DNA of 64,000 bases from Hippopus hippopus (lineage: Eukaryota > Mollusca > Bivalvia > Cardiida > Cardiidae). The stretch lies in NCBI GenBank assembly GCA_946811185.2, contig OX328109.1:19256255-19320254 (forward strand), given 5' to 3'. Positions within the stretch are counted from its first letter, which is position 1. The number at the start of each line of letters is the position of its first letter. This document shows, piece by piece, positions 1-12,600 of this stretch. The notes under the pieces were generated by a model. That model did no database searches. It had not been told where the DNA came from and saw nothing but the letters and a program-made list of their open reading frames with translations. The translations under genes and the position numbers were made by a program.

Positions 1-159
1 TATGAAACCACAAAGCGGTGTCATACAAGTGTGATTAGGTTTTTTTTTCATACCTCCATGAAAACAAAAAAAAGTTCTCTTCATTCCTTAAAAGAATTTG
101 ATCAGCATTTAAAATGGTAGCAGTCACTATGGAACACCTTGTACTTGTGTAAAATATTT
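1..159. other. left edge, no feature seen
   Basis: AT-rich sequence with A and T runs. I looked here on the minus strand for the last exon of the TLDc gene and saw none. Confidence 0.5.
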
Positions 160-420
160 TGAGTCATGCTCTGTGAAAAGGGGCTTAATGCATCTACAAT
201 AAGTATCAACCTAGGTCAGCCTGTGCAGTCCGTGCAGGCTGACCTGGGCTGAAACTTTGTGTTTTTGGTCAATTTTCTGCAAATCCAAGGACCATATTAC
301 CTCAGGATTCAGTAAGTTGTTAGAGAAAATGGATATAATGAATCCATAATCATATATGACTTCCTTGGTATAATGCATGACAGAGATGCATTAGCCGCCT
401 TTTACCAGAGCATGGCTCAT
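160..420 (+). repeat. AGCCATGCTCTG palindromic MITE, copy 1
   Basis: Ends TGAGTCATGCTCTGTGAAAA and CCAGAGCATGGCTCA are inverted repeats. Inside is a second palindrome, AGGTCAGCCTG...CAGGCTGACCTGGG. It lies in the TLDc gene's terminal intron, close to exon 10. Confidence 0.75.
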
Positions 421-451
421 CAAGCATATCAATGAGATACAGTACACATAC

Positions 452-606
452 CTCTACTTTGTGTAATTCACAGGTCACCCCATAATGCTTTACAGAATCA
501 AAATCTGTGGGAATGTGTAAAACAATGGATTTCCCATCTTTTCCAACGTATATTCCAGTCGGGTAATTACGATCAGATATGTTCCATAGCACCATTGGAC
601 CTCCAG
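452..606 (-). CDS. TLDc gene exon 10 (last exon in window)
   Basis: Encodes GGPMVLWNISDRNYPTGIYV, then GKDGKSIVLHIPTDFDSV and YGVTCELHKVE. The acceptor is AACTTTCAG and the donor GAG|GTATGT, phase 0. The P-x-G-I-x-V-G-K stretch matches the late TLDc strand. I found no plausible terminal exon in bases 1-450, so the gene continues beyond the left edge. Confidence 0.85.
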
Positions 607-3600
607 CTGAAAGTTTATCAATGTACTGTTATTTTTCAACTCATGATTTTTAACCACACATATATCCAATTACCTTTCCCTCCTTTCCCACCCAAAAAAA
701 AAGAGCTTCAAGATTGAATTGTCTCATGCCCCCCACATGTTGCTTTGTTACTACCTACTTCATTTAATCTGACCTAGGTCAACATCATTTACATAAATCA
801 AAATTCTATTTTTACCCTGGGCATAGCACATGGCTGCCTTCGGCATATGTCCTGAATGGTCATGGAAATATTTTGTACAGTCTGTGCGAATTAAATTGCT
901 AACCTGTGAATATAATTACCTTCCCGTCTATATATAACAGTCATATAATAGTCAGAGTTCTATTTATATGCCTACTTATATATTCAGCATAAAGGTCAGG
1001 ATCAAGTTATATGAAGTAAGCAATACCATGTCAGAAAAAATATAAAGGGATATAACTCCTGTAAAAGACAAAAAGTCATAATGGAAATTGCAGAATCACA
1101 AGTTCCCACTGTAGGATCGCTCCCATTTGAATTTTTGTCAATTTTGTTGAAAACTGAAAGAAGGGCAGAGGATACATACGAAATATTATGTTGTAGTAAC
1201 TTTCCTGGTGCTAGTATTTAATTTAAGCAGTGTGAGAAAATTTGATATTGTGCGAGACTGAAGGTCAAGGGCAATGTCACAATTTTCTTACGAAGCGAGA
1301 AGTCAAATTGCAAATCAATGCATGCTTAGTCTGTGCACGAGATATGTCATCATACCATATTTGGGACTGTATTTCACAGTGTGTAGATACAGATTTTTTT
1401 TCTGCTGTTTGTGTTATTTCATCCAATTGCAAACTGGTATATAATAAAAAATTGTATCTGTACAGGGACAGAGAGACAAATGACCTGGTTCTGGTATACA
1501 CTGAACTAATTTCCTTAACTCTTTACCAATAAACAACATTTCAGACATGTCCAAATTGAAGGCATTTGCAGACACAATTTCAATGTAGCTAAAATGATGC
1601 TAGTTTTCTTCTTAGTGTAAAAAACATTGTGGGAAAAGGAGAAAATGCTGGTTACCAGCATTTTCTCCCTTTTCCACAATGTTTTCAAAAGGCTTCTTCC
1701 TGAGGGTCATTAAAACTTGGCAACGGAGTAAAGGGATAAGGGGTGTAACAGAGTTTGCTCGTATGAGGGACTTGTCCGTGAACGGGAAGAAAGTGTCATG
1801 GGAAAAGGAGAAAATGCTTATTAGTTGTATTTTCTCCTTTTCCCACAATATTTTCAAAAGCCTTCAGGGTTGTTGAAACTCAGTATTGTTTTATAAAAAG
1901 TTCAATTGATTGGTTGATTGATTGGTGTTCAATGTCGTTTTCAACATTATTTTAGTTATACTGCGGCGGCAAATGCACCTATTCATGCCTTCCAAGAGTT
2001 TCTTTTACCGGTACTCTGCACAATACTGTTTCCAAGCCACTGGCTGCTTTCCCACATAACCATCGTCAAAACAATGGTCAGCGGTGAGAGAGGAATGAAT
2101 CCTGTCACAATGACTATCATCAATCCTTGGAAAAAAATTGACTGAGCTGGGGATCAAACCAGCAACCTCCTATTCTCAAGTCCTGTACGCTACCGACTGA
2201 GCTATCGGGGCTCGGCATAAAAAGTTCAAACACAAGTACCTGTGGCATGAAGTCTAGCCTGCATGGTGTGACTCTTTGCCAAACAACAAAATAATTTAAG
2301 ACTAGTCTACATTAAAAGTACTTGCAGACAACAAATCAAATGTGAATCAAATGATTGGATATGGCTTTTAAATAGCAGAAAATATTGTGGAAAAGACAGA
2401 AAATGCTGGTTATCAGTATTTTTTTCCTTTTCCCACAATGTTTTCAACAGCCCTCTCCTTCAGGGTCATTAAAACATAATATTCTACAGTAAAAGGGTAT
2501 AGCTTACATTGAATTACTCTATACACCGGTGAAATTTGTAGTAATACTGTATCATCTCCACCAAATCTTTTTGTGCTATCTCTAAAATAAAATAAAATGT
2601 TCTGTGAATGGGAGATTTAATGCATCTGCAAAAGGTATAGACCCAGGTCAGCCCCTGCAGTCCACACAGGGTGACATGGGTCGAAACATTTTGCTATTTG
2701 TAAATTTTCTGCATGTTGAAGGACCGTTCTAAATCATGATTTAGTTGCTTGTTATACAAAACGGATTTTATGGATCCATAATTACCATGTGATGACTTGC
2801 TTGGTATATAGAAACATGGAGATGCATAAAACCCCCTTTTTGCCAGAGTGCGACTCATTTGATATAATCTATTATAGGCTTCTTTGTAAGTTCCTTACTG
2901 CCAAAAACTACATCAGGGGATATGGGTAGGGAATTGACATCCGAGTCCGTATTCACCAAACATTCTTAAGAACATATTTGCCAATCAAAGTTGTGTTACT
3001 TTCAAATTTAGAAAATCTCAAAGAGTAAGATTAAGAATATTCTAAAGAATGGCTGGCAAATATGAACCCTGACATGAACCCTTTACTAGACAAGAAAATT
3101 TTATACTTGTCCAAATCGAAAGCATTTGGCAGACGAAAATTAAACATGGTTCAAATGATTCAGTTTGTCTCTAAAAGCATAGAAAACATTTCGGTAAAAG
3201 GAGAAAATGCTGGTTACCAGCATTTTCTCCTTTTTCCACAATGTTTTCACAAGTCCTTTTTATTGGGGTCAATAAAACTCAGGATTGTGTGTTAGAGGGT
3301 TAAAGGCTTCAAGTTGAATCCTATGATGAGTGGAATAAATCTTTGGAACTACCCACATCACAGTACGAGTACTGATTAAGGTTTCAAGAAAGCCATTATC
3401 AAGGGTGATCAATACAAGTTATAAGAATTTGTTCCACAATCAATCTAAAAATAAATTAATTTAAATTAAAATGAAATAAATCAATCTTCATTTGAAACCT
3501 TTGAATAATTTTACACTTAATCCTTGTCCCATGCAATTACCTTTTTTTCCTGTCTTAAACTGTCTAGCAAACAATCCCCCATTTTGACAATCCTTAAGAA

Positions 3601-6600
3601 AGAGGCTTTTAAGAACATAGTGGAAAAATAAGAAAATACTGGTAACCAGCATTTTCTCCTTTTTACACAAGGTTTTCTATCCATTCTCATCCAAATCCCA
3701 TCATATGTGCCACATTTAATTTGTGGTCTGCAATATTAATGCTTTCAATTTGAACCAGTCTAGGATTTTGTTATTTGTTAAAGAATTAATTCATTAGAAC
3801 AGAAGAAGTTGTAGTTTCCTTTCCTTCATGCATACAGTCATATTTCAATTATGTCTCTTGCTTTCATGTCTCTTACAGATTTCTTTTCATTTGTCATATT
3901 GTTTTTTTTTTTAAAGGTTTTTTGTTTCTTTTCACATCTATTTGATATTTTTTTCTTTGAAATGGGCCTTTACCAAACAATCCATAGTTTTAACAACACA
4001 GAAAAAGAAAGCTTTTGAAAACATTGTGGGAAAAGGAGAAAATGCTGATAGCCAGCATTTTCTCTTTTTCCCACTATGTTTTTTTTTTTCATCCAAAGAC
4101 AAATCTCAACATTTGAGTCAAATTCAATTTCTCAAATCCACACAGCTTCAACTGGGAAAAGTGTAAAATATTGTTTTCTATCCTTTCAAAGAACAAATTC
4201 TATCACTTGTGCTGTTATTCAATATACAGTCTCGGGAAATGCAAGATGATGAAGTATTTGATTCATATTTTTTCAATGATATTTACTCATGAAACAAAAA
4301 TTATTTCTGTGGGCAAACATTACCTCCAAGGTTTGTCCTGGGCAATACAATATATGTTTCTACCCTCAAATGATACCAGTGTGATATTTGGCTCCATATA
4401 TGATGTTACATGATGTGTGAATCTGTAGAGAGATAGAAAATACATTTTTAAATTTTCTTACATGAAATATGAAATATACTGTACAACAGAGATAAATTTG
4501 TAAGCTAAAAAAAGGCATTCCTGCAAAGATGTAGACAAAGGCAAGAGGGCAATGATGGCCATTAATAGCTCAACTGAGCCTGTATACCTTTGAGAACATA
4601 ATACAATGTTTTTCACTAATATGAACTTGTGACCTACATTTTACCAGGCTAAACCATTGTCAGAATTGTTAATGATATCATCAAGAAAAACATTCTGAAC
4701 TTGATGAGCATCAAAGTGAAAGTATGGCCTCTACACTCTACAGTACATAATACGTTCTTTTGAGATATGTCCCAGTGACCTGCTTTTTGACCAAAACCTT
4801 TTTTCAAGATATCATCAAGGTAGTTTCATTAGTATTGCACCACATATATGGGCTCCACAGTGTGTGTACACGATGTATCTCAAAGATTTGACAGGGTGAC
4901 CTACTTTTTGACCTGATTTAACCAATTTTCATACTTGCTCTGAATATCATAAAAACAAGAGGACCATGATGCCCCTGTATCACTCCATTGGCTTTGTAAC
5001 CCTTTACCACACAAATCGAAGTGTTAATGACCCTGAAAGAGAAGGCTTTCAAAAACACCATGAGAAAAGGACAACATGTTGTCAGCCAGTATTTTCTCCT
5101 TTTTCCACAACGTTTCCTAACCTATCAAAGACAGAAATAGTCATTTAAGCTACATTCAATTTGTCTTTTTGCAATGGCTTTAAACTTGGTACAGTAAAAA
5201 AAAAATTGTCAATTCTTAAAGAGTAAAATTAGCGTATCATGCGCTTAATTGGCATTGACAGAGACGTACAGCATAAAAAGTCTGCATGGTAATAAACTTA
5301 CTTTGAAAACATAACCTCCACCCCGCCCGCCAAACAAAAACAGTCATATCTTTTTAAATGCAAAGATAATGTCAGTGAATACAAGCAGGTTTATTCATTA
5401 GCATGAAAGGTAAAGTTCTGAAAAAATTTGAGTGATAGAAACCTTACTTTAAATTAAACATTCCATTCATGTGAGCATAACCATTAGCATCAAAATAAAT
5501 CACTCTCCCTTACAACAGAACATTTCCTCTCCAAAAAACTTGAATACCAAACTCCAATAATGTATAAGTGCAGTTTGATAATCAAGGGAGATAAATAGTA
5601 ACAAACTTTATCTTGTATAACAGGAGTTATTTCCCTTGATTACTATTTTAAATTACAGTCACTATATAAGCCCATGTTAAACTTGTGATCTCCGGGGCAG
5701 AGCCAATTTTGACCCCAGGGCTATAATATGAAGGAATTTGATAGAGGTCCATTAGATAAAGCTACATGCCAAATTTGGTAGCCCTGAGCCTTATGGTTTC
5801 AGACAAGAAGATTTTCAAAGATGTTCAATATTTTTCAGTTTTGTTGCCATGGCAACCAGATGTTTTGAAGGAATCAAATTCTTTCAAGAAATTCTAAAGA
5901 GGACCATGGCAGGATCATTTCTGTGAAGTTTCATCAAATTTGGATAGGTAGTTTCAGAGAAGAAGAAGTTTGAAAAAAAAGTTAACGCACGCACGCACGG
6001 ACGCACAGACGCATGGACGAATGCACCACGGACACCGGGCCATGACATAAGCCTGCTGGCCTCCGGCCAGTGGAACTAACAAACATTCTGACCAACTTTC
6101 TTAAGTATTGGACTGAAAAGGGGGCCTTTAGAGTGTACACAAGCTTTTTCAAAGACTTCATCTTGTTACTTATTTTTCTGACTCCATGTGACCCATTTTC
6201 AAACTTTTCTGAGATAGCATCATGACAAACATTCTGACTTCATCTGATGAGCATCAGTGAAAATGAGGCCTCTACAGTGTGCATAAGGTTTTATCAAGGT
6301 CTGACCCAGTCACCTATGTTTTGAAGATATGTGACCCATTTTCACACACATCCTAGATATAATGAAGACACACATTCAGACCACACTTCATGACTGAAGA
6401 TATGACCTCTATAGAGTACATAAGGTTTTTCAAAGATATGACCTTGTGACCTACTTTTTGACCTGATGTGACCAACTTTCAAACTTAACAGAGATATCAT
6501 CAATAGAAATATTATGACTTAGTTTGATGAGCACAAGAGTGAAAATTGGGCCTCTAGAGTGGACACAATTTTTTTTCCAAAATTGGTCCTAGTAACCTAC

Positions 6601-9600
6601 TTTTTCTCCTGACACAACCCATTTTCACACTCATCCCAGATATCATCTTGTCAAACATTCTGACAAACTTTCATGAGTATTGAACAGAAAATATGGCCTG
6701 TAGAATATAATGCAGGGTTATAAAAAAATTGTCATAGAGACCTACCTTTTCATTCAACATGACTCAGTTTAACCTTCATCTGAGATCTCATCAAGACAAA
6801 CATTCTGACCAACTTTCATGTGTATTGCACTAAAAATATGGCCTACAGTAACCTACATTTTGACGAAATGTGACCCATTTTCAAAGTCTTTAGAGATATA
6901 ATCAATACAAATATTCTGACCAACTTTCAGGATTATCTGACAAAAAATGTGGCCTCTAGAGTGCACACCAGGTAAAAGTTGGCACATGAGGGTCACCAGG
7001 CGATCACACAAGCTCACCTTGAGCACTTTGTACTCAGGTTAGCTATCAACAAAATAAATATGACCCAATATTTGGAATTTAATTTTGGAAGGGTGGAAAG
7101 CATTTTGGGAGGAGAAAATGCTTGTTGCCAGCATTTTCTCCTTTTCAAACAATGTTTTCTTACCTTACATCTGTTTTGTCATTCTTCTTGTTAACAGGAA
7201 AGTGGTTTCCAGAAATTTTTCAGTCAAAAAACGGTTTTCTTTCACATGCTATTGAGATAGTAGCTGAAGTTTAACCCTTTACCACACGATCCTGACTTTT
7301 AACAACCCTGAGGAAGAAAGTCAGCATTTTCTTCTTTTCCCACAATGTTTTCTAGCCTACTTCATCATTTAGGCCACCTTTAATTTGTTGTCTGCAAATG
7401 CTTTCAATATGGACCAGTCTAAAATTTTGTCATTTGGTAACGAGTTAACACAGGCAAAAAAAAGGACTCAGAAGAAACACATTAAGACTCAATTTTTTTC
7501 AGTGACACAGAGTCCCATGGACTCTAACCTAGGCAAACCGAAACACTTGTCACATCCAGCATTTTCTCCTTTTCCCATAATGTTTTCAGTATTTCCCAGA
7601 GTAATTTCAACCATTTTATTGGTTGCATTTAATGAGTCTGCGAAGGTTTTCAGGTGGGACAAGTGTGGGAAATTGTCTTCTTCTCGAGTGCTTCCTTTGA
7701 AGTAATATAGGTTCCCTAACCACCTGGAACATTCGCATGTCTCCTCTTCAGAATGATTAGTTAATATTTGACCTAAACCCGAAGGCCCAGGTCTCAACAA
7801 ATGATGGCTCCTCAAGTGTTTCACGAGAAACCACGTGTAATTGAAAGCATTTTGACCTGTAAAACAGGTCTTGCAGACTTAGGGTCGTGAATGACATGGG
7901 TCTCTTACGTTTATAATAATATATTATCAAACAATACTAAAGTTACACTAATAATGGAAAAAGTTACAAATAAAAGCACACTACATCTGCATTTTTTGTG
8001 ATTCATTTAAATATCGTTTAGATTCTAAAAAGGGCAATTATTTATTTTCATTTAACTCTGCCTTTCTCTATCATGTAATAAAGAGTTAAATATCATAAAG
8101 GGAAGTAATGCAAACACCCCATGTATAAATATACATGACTAATAAATTCAGTATTGTCAACTGTACTAAATAACAACCCTTTCTTCACAAAACGACACTA
8201 AGCCCAAAATCAGACTGTACACAATGTATCTTCTGATCTTTGACTTACATCTTTCACCATTAAACACTTGGGCTGCCACGTGTGTTAGGCCTACAGTGTG
8301 TAAATCAAGATCAAACTGCGCAGAACATGCAGTCTGATCTTGGATTACACCAGGTTTTATCTACCGTAGTTTAACTTGATACCGATCTATCCTGCAGTTT
8401 AACCCTTTACAAAACAATCACGTGTTTGAAGTAACCTGTGGAAATGGGTTTTCAAAACATTGTGGGAAACAGAGCAAACTAGCATTTTTCTCCTTTTCCT
8501 ACTGTTTTTCATTCCTTTCAAAGACAAATCCCATCACTTGAGCTAGATCTAGGTTGAATTCATTGTCTACAAATATTAACAAACCGAACAACTCTTAAAT
8601 GTTGTCTATTTGTAATTAGTTAACTTTAAAATGCCTTTCTCAAGTATAGATGCCTTTGAAGCAAGTGTAGATCAAGATCAAATGTCACAAAATGTGCAAT
8701 CTGATCTTTTATTTATAATAACTGCTTTGCTGAGACAATCTGGACAAGAGTAACTTCAAATTTCCTACTATCAGCATGTAAATTCTAGGCAGAATATGTC
8801 TTATTATATTTATTCAGTTCTCTAAGGGTTCTTAATTGAGTGGGTTTAACTCTTTACCACACGACAAAATTTTTGCCTTTTCCAAATTGAAACATGACAT
8901 GTTAAAACATGGAATTTGTCATTCAAAGGGTATAAAACAATATGGAAAAGGAGAAAATGCTGGTTACCATCTGGCTCTCCCTCAGGGATGTTAAAAGTTG
9001 GGATTGTGTGGTAAGGAGTTTATACAACTTTCGACATTATTTCAGTCTTATCATGGTGCAACTCACTTATTCATGCATGTCCTCGTTGAGACCAGCTCTG
9101 AAGTGTCATGCCTGTGGACTCTCTCATGTAATAGCGTACCAAGTTTTTATTAAACATAGGTTTGGAAGCAGAAATTGATTAAATCATCAAGGCTTAATAG
9201 TTTGCACTTTCCTACCATATGAAAAATAGAAAAAAATGAACTCTCTGTCTTCCATTGGGCAAGAGTAGACACTAAAAAGAGGGCCAAGTTGGCCCTGAGT
9301 GGCTCACTTGAGCCCTTTTGCCCAAACAAAAAAAAAAAAAACATTTAAAATCCCTTCTGAGATATCAAGACAAACATTTTAACAAACTTTTATCAGTTTC
9401 CCATTATGTTTTTAAAAGCCTTCTACGTTGGTGAAACTCAGTAATATTGTTCAAAAAAGTTCAAACACAAGTGCCTGTGGCATATAGCCTGGATGGTTTG
9501 ACTCTTTACCCGACAACAAAATGGCAGACGACAAAAGTGATTCAAATGATTGGCTTTGGCTTTTAAATGGCAGAAAACATTATGGAATACCCTGAAAGTC

Positions 9601-12600
9601 TTGTTTATCAGCATTTTCTCCTTTTCCTATAACGTTTTCAATAGCCCTCTCCTTCACTGGCTTCAGGGTCATTAACCCTTTATCCAAGGCAAAATTTTAG
9701 ACCTATCCAAATTGAAAGCATTTGCAGACAACAATTTCATAGTGTGAACATGAGAATCGCAACAAATGCATAGCTGAAATACAAACCACATCTGGTGGAA
9801 TTCGAACCTGTGCTGAAAAGATCCTCGTTTATGGAGGTTTAAGAGACCAACACCTTAACCACTGAGCTAATGAGAATTCTCCCTAATGCAGTTGTTAGGT
9901 GTTGATTATATATGGGATGAAGCTATGCAGTAGGGAAGGAGTGATCTCCTGTAACAACACTTTCTGACAAAAATCTCATCATCTGAACCAAATTTAAATT
10001 GTTGTCTGCAAATGCTTTCAATTTGGACAAGTCTAAAATCTGGAAAAGGGTAAGATATAAATTCTAGCATGTAAGAGGCTCCATTTAATTTTTTGTCTGC
10101 TTGTGGTTTCAATATGGATATTAGATTAAAATTTCATTATCTGAATAAAAAGTATAGCATCTGACATAAGTTGGAATTTGAGAAAAAAATATATTAAACT
10201 CTGCCTCTGGCAAGCTTGAATACATTTCTTGTGGTCAATTTTAGTAAAATTGTATCTCAAAAGCCAACAAATGTCAGATTCTTTTTATCACATATTACAA
10301 TGTCTCACTAACTACTGGTCAGAATATGCAAAACCATCTATGCACATTCAGTTAATTCCACAAGTAAAACCTGATTCACTTCCCTGAAAAAAGTATAAAA
10401 TTACCTCACATGATTATGATGTCGCACAATGCTTATCTCACATGTGTATATGATAAAAAAATTCATACTGGGTATATTACATGGAAAACAAGAGACTTCA
10501 AGTGATAAAAAGCTAACTTGACTAACCTATTCATAGACAAACCATGTTCATCACTGTCATACAACAAAGTCCAGCTCTGACATCTGCATAGGCGTACCTA
10601 TAAACATATGTGATAGAAAAACTTAGGAAGCATCAAACAAGAACTTACACTAAGCAGAACAATGTTTCTATTGCCCATTATGCATATCCAACATACAGCA
10701 CACAAAACAAGAGGGCCATTATGGCCTTCTATTGCTCCACTGGCTTTTAAAGCAACGTATCATAAGCCTGATTGGCAATGACAGACACATAATTCATGAG
10801 AAGTCTGTCTGTATGGAATTACAGTAAGCAGAACAATGTTTCTATTGCCCAGTATGCATATCCAACATACAGCACACAAAACAAGAGGGCCATGATGGCC
10901 TTCTATTGCTCCACTGGCTTTTAAAGCAATATCATGTGTCTGATTGGCATTGACAGACACATAATTCATGAGAAGTCTGTCTGTATGTCAATAAGCTTAC
11001 AAAGACAAATTTCACCATCTGGGAAACCTTTAATTTGTCGTCTGCAAATGCTACCAATTTTTAACCAGTCTAAAATTTTATTCTTTGGTAAAGAGTTATA
11101 CATGCAACTGCTCCTTTTCCTGTAGTGTTATCCATACAATTCACAAACCTTGTTCTGCTTTCCTTCAAAATTTTCACATTTGAGTGTATGTTTTGGATTT
11201 TAGTAGGTTTAACTCTTTACCAAAAAAAAAATTGTAAACTTATCCAAATTGGAAGCATTTGCAGACAACAAATTAAATAGGGCTCAAACGATAGGATTTA
11301 TATTTGAGAGAGTAGAAAACATCATGGAAAAAGGAGAAAATGCTGTTTTTCCACAATGTTTTCAAATGCCTTCTTTCAGATGGTCCTTAAAACATGTGAT
11401 TGTTAGGTAAAGGGTTAAACATATTTCAGTTGCTAATTGGTTCAGTGGTCTGTTAATTCTTTACCACACAATCCTAAGTTTTGACAACCCTAAGAAAGAA
11501 GACTTCTGAAATCATAAAGGGAAAGGGAGAATATGCTGGTAACCAGCATTTTTTCTTTCTTCCAAAGGTTTTCAACATTTTCACAGACATTAACCCTCAT
11601 TTCAGCTACATTTAATTTGGCGTCTGCAATTGTCTAATTTAAACAAGTCCATAATTTTATCATATGGTAAAGAGTTAAAAGTATACATACCAGTTTCATG
11701 AGAAACTGAAAGGAAGTTAGAAACGGATTTTTGGTGATTGAAGAGGATTCTTGTACATCAGATTCTTTTTCATGTGTATAGAGGTACGGTAGTGACGCTG
11801 ATAACAGCCACAGTATGCCCATACTTATACAGTATTTACCCTCAATGAATTTCTCTAATTGTGGGACTGGCGCGGATTCCTGTGAACAAACAGAAATAAA
11901 ATCTTTAACTCTTTACCACATAACAAAAATGTACACTTGTGTAGTTGTGAGGTAGAGCTTCAACCAAGCAACCATAAGAACCTGAGTTTGATACCCGGGA
12001 GCCGGTATCAACTTTAGGATTTTTCATTCGCCCATACATTTGGAGCAAGCACTGGTGTAGTTCCCAGGAAGCAGAATCAAGAGAGACTGGTGCAAGTTGT
12101 AAGAACCTCTTTCTCAATCAATGTAGAATGAATATGTTTAAACTAAAAATGTAGACATGTCCAAATTGAAAGTATTTCCAGACAAAAATATAACTGTGGC
12201 TCAAATGATGAATTTTATCTTTGATAGGTAAGAGAACACTGTGCGAAAAAGGAGAAAATGCTGGTTACCATCATTTTCTCCTGTTACCAAAATTTTTCAA
12301 AGGCTTCATCCTGGGGGATTTTAAAACTCAAGATCATTTGGAAAGCATTTACTAGATACATGTAATCTTGTGCTCTAATGGCCCTAAGGTAGAAGCCTCC
12401 TGGAAACATTGTGGGAAAAATAGAAAATACTGGCAACCAACGTTTTTACTTTTCCAAAAATGCTCTGAAAACTTTCAGCTACATATCCTACCATTTCTGT
12501 CACATTCAATCTGTTGCTTGAAATGCTTCAACCCTTTACCACACAATCCAAACTTTTAACAACCCTGAAAGAGAAGGCTTTTGAAAATCTTATGCGAAAA

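Larger units (their letters stand above)
4548..7050 (-). mobile_element. degenerate tandem-repeat element (AGCTCACCTGAGC type), minus
   Basis: On the minus strand the element starts AGCTAACCTGAGTACAAAGT near 7050 and ends GGCCATCATTGCCCTCTTG-like near 4548. Between are eroded ~150-170-bp units, each with ACATTCTGACCAACTTTCA, GTGGCCTCTAGAGTG and a TGACCTACTTTTTGACC segment. It is interrupted by a MITE at 4998 and by another repeat at 5640-6080. It resembles bivalve pearl-like, Helitron-related non-autonomous elements (recalled, not tested). Confidence 0.7.

Noticed and set aside
1051..1153. Possible missing TLDc exon on the minus strand (FSTKIDKNSNG frame)
   Set aside because: Starts in phase 0 whereas exon 8 requires one leading base; the required frame meets a stop. 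Exon 9 at 2508-2581 fills the gap exactly.
3310..3440. Another candidate TLDc exon (minus, TRTVMWVVPKIY)
   Set aside because: Entry phase fits but no GT donor follows in a usable frame, and residues do not match the TLDc pattern.
4548..7050. CRISPR-like spaced repeats
   Set aside because: Units are ~150-170 bp, eroded and contiguous in a eukaryotic intron; no short direct repeats with unique spacers.
7690..7870. Minus-strand open segment (FNYTWFLVKHLRSHH) with a TTTTACAG acceptor
   Set aside because: Exons 7 and 8 already join in phase across it, and it resembles no part of a TLDc protein.
9785..9885. Possible tRNA gene
   Set aside because: A and B boxes are present but stems do not pair well and the sequence sits among SINE debris.
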